Shown here: in pieces, positions 13,258 to 14,454 of the stretch | How positions within the stretch are numbered: position 1 is the stretch's first letter | How the letters are laid out: each line of letters begins with the position of its first letter | Assembly: GCA_964589635.1 (NCBI GenBank) | Contig: CAZPRI010000015.1 | Location: 1-14,454 of the forward strand | Reading direction: 5' to 3' | Source: CAZUCU01 sp964589635 | Lineage (GTDB): Bacteria; Patescibacteriota; Minisyncoccia; Phycocordibacterales; JAACPR01 | DNA: 14,454 nt | The notes under the pieces: generated by a model | What the model saw: only the letters and a program-made list of their open reading frames with translations | Databases searched by the model: none | Told to the model about the DNA's origin: nothing | Position numbers and translations under genes: made by a program

Positions 13258-14144
13258 TTACAAATCTAATACTTTTATTATTTCATCGGCATTATAGGTA
13301 CCTCTCATTGAGACAGGTCTTTCTAATATCTTTCCTTTGATATCAAAAAAAGGCGAATAGGTGTCTAGAGTGTCTTTAATATTTTCTGTTATTTTTCCTT
13401 TAATATTTTTGTGTAATGAGTAACTATTTGTTTCTGGAGAAGTACTTAGAAAAGTAACAACTGCTTGCTTATTCACAGCAGCACAAGCATGACTGATATA
13501 AGAATCAACTACCAATATTTTATTTATATTTTTCAGTCCGGCCAGTAATACTCTTAAGTTCAATGATAGTGTAGTCGCACCCATTATTCCAGGTTGATTC
13601 TGATTTCTTAGCTGAAGCACAAGGTAGCCTTTCTTAATAGCTACATCTGAAATTTTTTGTAAAATTTCAATTGGTACATCCTTAGTCCAGTCGAAGTTTA
13701 AGTTAGGAAATCGAGGGAACACTTCATTTCCCTGGATTAGAAGGAGAGGTCTGTCTGATTTTAGTAATCTCCAAGCAACTTCTTCTTCTCTTTGTGTAAA
13801 GTAAATTTTAGGTAATGAATTGTTGTATTGTATCCCAATAATTTCGCACCAGATCTCAACCAACGGTTTCTTATTGTAAATGTAGTCAGAACCTAAGTGA
13901 GGATCATGTGCAAAAATTTCACTATCTTTATTTTCCACAAAATCATCATAAAAATATGGAGAATCTCCTAACTTGTACACCCTGAAAACATCTGGATTAT
14001 GCAGCCAAATTTCTGGAAAATTTGTTGTAACTATTACTTTTTTTCTGGGTATGTTTCCTTGTAGGAATTTACAACCATTGTTGCGATGAGGTCTTTTTCT
14101 GGAGTTCCGTTTATATGAAAAATTGAGTAATTAGGTGTATTCAT
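13258..14144 (-). CDS. GT9-like paralog interrupted by a one-base frameshift
   Basis: Reading from the ATG at 14144, the frame encodes MNTPNYSIFHINGTPEKD and 18 more residues, then hits TAA at 14036-14034. One frame over, the protein continues without interruption to the TAA at 13258 (the downstream open part alone is 13258-13980 from a GTG). Joining the frames with one extra base gives about 295 residues, against 296 for the neighbouring paralog, and the N-terminal piece aligns with the paralog's first domain, so this is one gene in two frames. The break is at A AAA AAG (14043-14037, minus strand), a slippery heptamer at which a -1 slip gives exactly the needed frame. It may be a sequencing error, a true pseudogene or programmed frameshifting. 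The protein has lost the Gly loop (GGVGKN is GTPEKD) and the DSxGxHxAA motif (now DSYISHACAA), so activity is doubtful. Confidence 0.72.
14037..14060 (-). promoter_or_regulatory. Candidate -1 frameshift site
   Basis: On the minus strand AAGGAA (14060-14055) precedes the heptamer A AAA AAG (14043-14037) by 11 bases; a stop codon TAA follows at once. The E. coli dnaX site uses the same heptamer with a Shine-Dalgarno-like stimulator about ten bases upstream. A weak AT-rich hairpin (CAAATTT/AAATTTG, loop TCCAG, 14024-14006) lies 12 bases downstream. The parts are visible; function is inferred. Confidence 0.35.
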
Positions 14145-14157
14145 GATTGTTTTTAGA

Positions 14158-14163
14158 ATAATA
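14158..14163 (-). promoter_or_regulatory. -10 box of the glycosyltransferase pair
   Basis: TATTAT on the minus strand (5/6 match) ends 13 bases before the ATG at 14144, predicting a short leader of about seven bases. No convincing -35 is seen. It would transcribe both GT9-like genes. Confidence 0.35.
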
Positions 14164-14169
14164 CAAAGA

Positions 14170-14304
14170 CTACTCAAAGTCTATTTTAAAAAACTTTTTC
14201 CCACACAAAATAACCTTCAACCTCCACCACCACTCGCCATCCCTACCACTCACCTCCGTCATCTTCTGGTAATAAACCCCAACGTCACCCTCCGCAACTT
14301 CCAT
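14170..14304 (-). CDS. Possible small G-rich ORF (44 aa)
   Basis: An open frame on the minus strand from an ATG at 14304 to a TAG at 14170. The product begins MEVAEGDVGVYYQK, contains an E-W-W-W-R-L-K-V-I segment and ends in CGKKFFKIDFE. It explains the marked strand bias of this stretch (few G on the plus strand from about 14191 to 14310), since the minus strand is purine- and G-rich. It is unlike the other genes: it uses many G-ending codons, ends in TAG rather than TAA, and has no clear promoter. An in-frame TGA lies two codons upstream of the ATG, so it is not the tail of a longer frame. It could be a real small gene, a remnant of a transferred gene, or chance. I do not recognise the family. 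Confidence 0.3.
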   Translation of the reverse strand: MEVAEGDVGVYYQKMTEVSGRDGEWWWRLKVILCGKKFFKIDFE

Positions 14305-14305
14305 C

Positions 14306-14336
14306 CGTCATCCCCGGGTTAAACCCGAGGATTACG
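14306..14336. repeat. REP-like intergenic palindrome
   Basis: CGTCATCCCCGGGTT (14306-14320) and AACCCGAGGATTACG (14322-14336) are inverted copies around one A, pairing at 13 of 15 positions; one of the two mismatches becomes a G-U pair in minus-strand RNA. The GTCATCC-CGGGTT form resembles the repetitive extragenic palindromes known from several bacterial groups. It is GC-rich in an AT-rich setting. Whether other copies exist in this genome cannot be seen from one window. Confidence 0.6.
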
Positions 14337-14414
14337 AAAGTTTTTGGTTAGAGGGTGACTATGTGCTTGTATCAGAACTACATAAATACTTTTCCACACA
14401 ACCTCTCCATAAAC

Positions 14415-14424
14415 GGGGGGGGGG
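14415..14424. repeat. Run of ten G
   Basis: A G10 homopolymer in an AT-rich region, 18 bases upstream of an extended -10 box. It could be a slippage-prone tract that alters promoter strength or a sequencing or assembly artefact; nothing in the sequence decides between these. Confidence 0.6.
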
Positions 14425-14439
14425 AAGAACTCAAAACAC

Positions 14440-14448
14440 TGATATAAT
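14440..14448 (+). promoter_or_regulatory. Extended -10 promoter at the right edge
   Basis: TGATATAAT is identical to the pilM extended -10. By the spacing seen elsewhere in the window (6-14 bases from box to ATG), the start codon of the next rightward gene would fall at or just beyond base 14454. The expected -35 position overlaps the end of the G10 run. Confidence 0.5.
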
Positions 14449-14454
14449 AAATAC

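Noticed and set aside
1..14454. Alternative genetic code (UGA as glycine, as in Gracilibacteria/Absconditabacteria)
   Set aside because: All conserved genes read through without in-frame TGA and end in TAA at the expected family lengths.
1..14454. CRISPR arrays, tRNA or rRNA genes, insertion sequences, integrase
   Set aside because: No spaced repeats, no tRNA T-loop or rRNA signatures, and no transposase or recombinase motifs were found.

Overview
The window is a 14.5-kb AT-rich bacterial segment that looks like it comes from a Patescibacteria (CPR) genome, probably Parcubacteria-like. The pointers are a DUF5652 membrane protein, a DUF805 protein, a compact type IV pilus (T4P) cluster in the order pilM-pilN-pilO-pilP-like-pilB-response regulator-pilT-pilC, very short intergenic gaps, almost no Shine-Dalgarno sequences, and -10 boxes placed so that transcripts begin at or a few bases before the ATG. 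The lineage is inferred from gene content and style; there is no rRNA here to confirm it. All 16 complete protein genes with recognisable families or clear structure end in TAA and no TGA recoding is needed, so the standard bacterial code fits.

Layout. 1-149: the 5' end of an unknown leftward gene. 150-408: intergenic, with a 10-bp tandem repeat and several hairpins. 421-2048: three small rightward genes (unknown membrane-anchored protein, DUF805, DUF5652). 2051-2701: leftward comF-like phosphoribosyltransferase, convergent with DUF5652 and divergent from pilM, with overlapping -10 boxes in a 30-bp gap. 2732-10023: the T4P core: cytoplasmic/inner-membrane assembly scaffold (PilM, PilN, PilO, PilP-like), extension ATPase PilB, CheY-like receiver, retraction ATPase PilT and platform protein PilC. 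Major pilin and prepilin peptidase are not in the window. 10063-12311: gatB (Asp/Glu-tRNA amidotransferase subunit B) and a PAPS-type sulfotransferase. 12330-12360: a strong bidirectional terminator. 12366-14144: two tandem leftward GT9-like (heptosyltransferase-like) glycosyltransferases; the upstream one is split by a one-base frameshift at a dnaX-type slippery heptamer A AAA AAG. 14145-14454: intergenic region with a possible G-rich small ORF, a REP-like palindrome, a run of ten G, and an extended -10 box at the right edge.

How it fits together. PilB and PilT would drive extension and retraction of a pilus through PilC, aligned by PilM/N/O/P; the receiver between the motor genes has its own promoter, so motor control could be tuned separately. 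The sulfotransferase and the GT9 pair suggest decoration of a surface glycan. Two cross-gene patterns stand out: leaderless or near-leaderless promoters throughout, and very low cysteine content (about 10 in roughly 4,400 residues), with ComF and GatB lacking, and PilB having only part of, the cysteine zinc site usual in their families.
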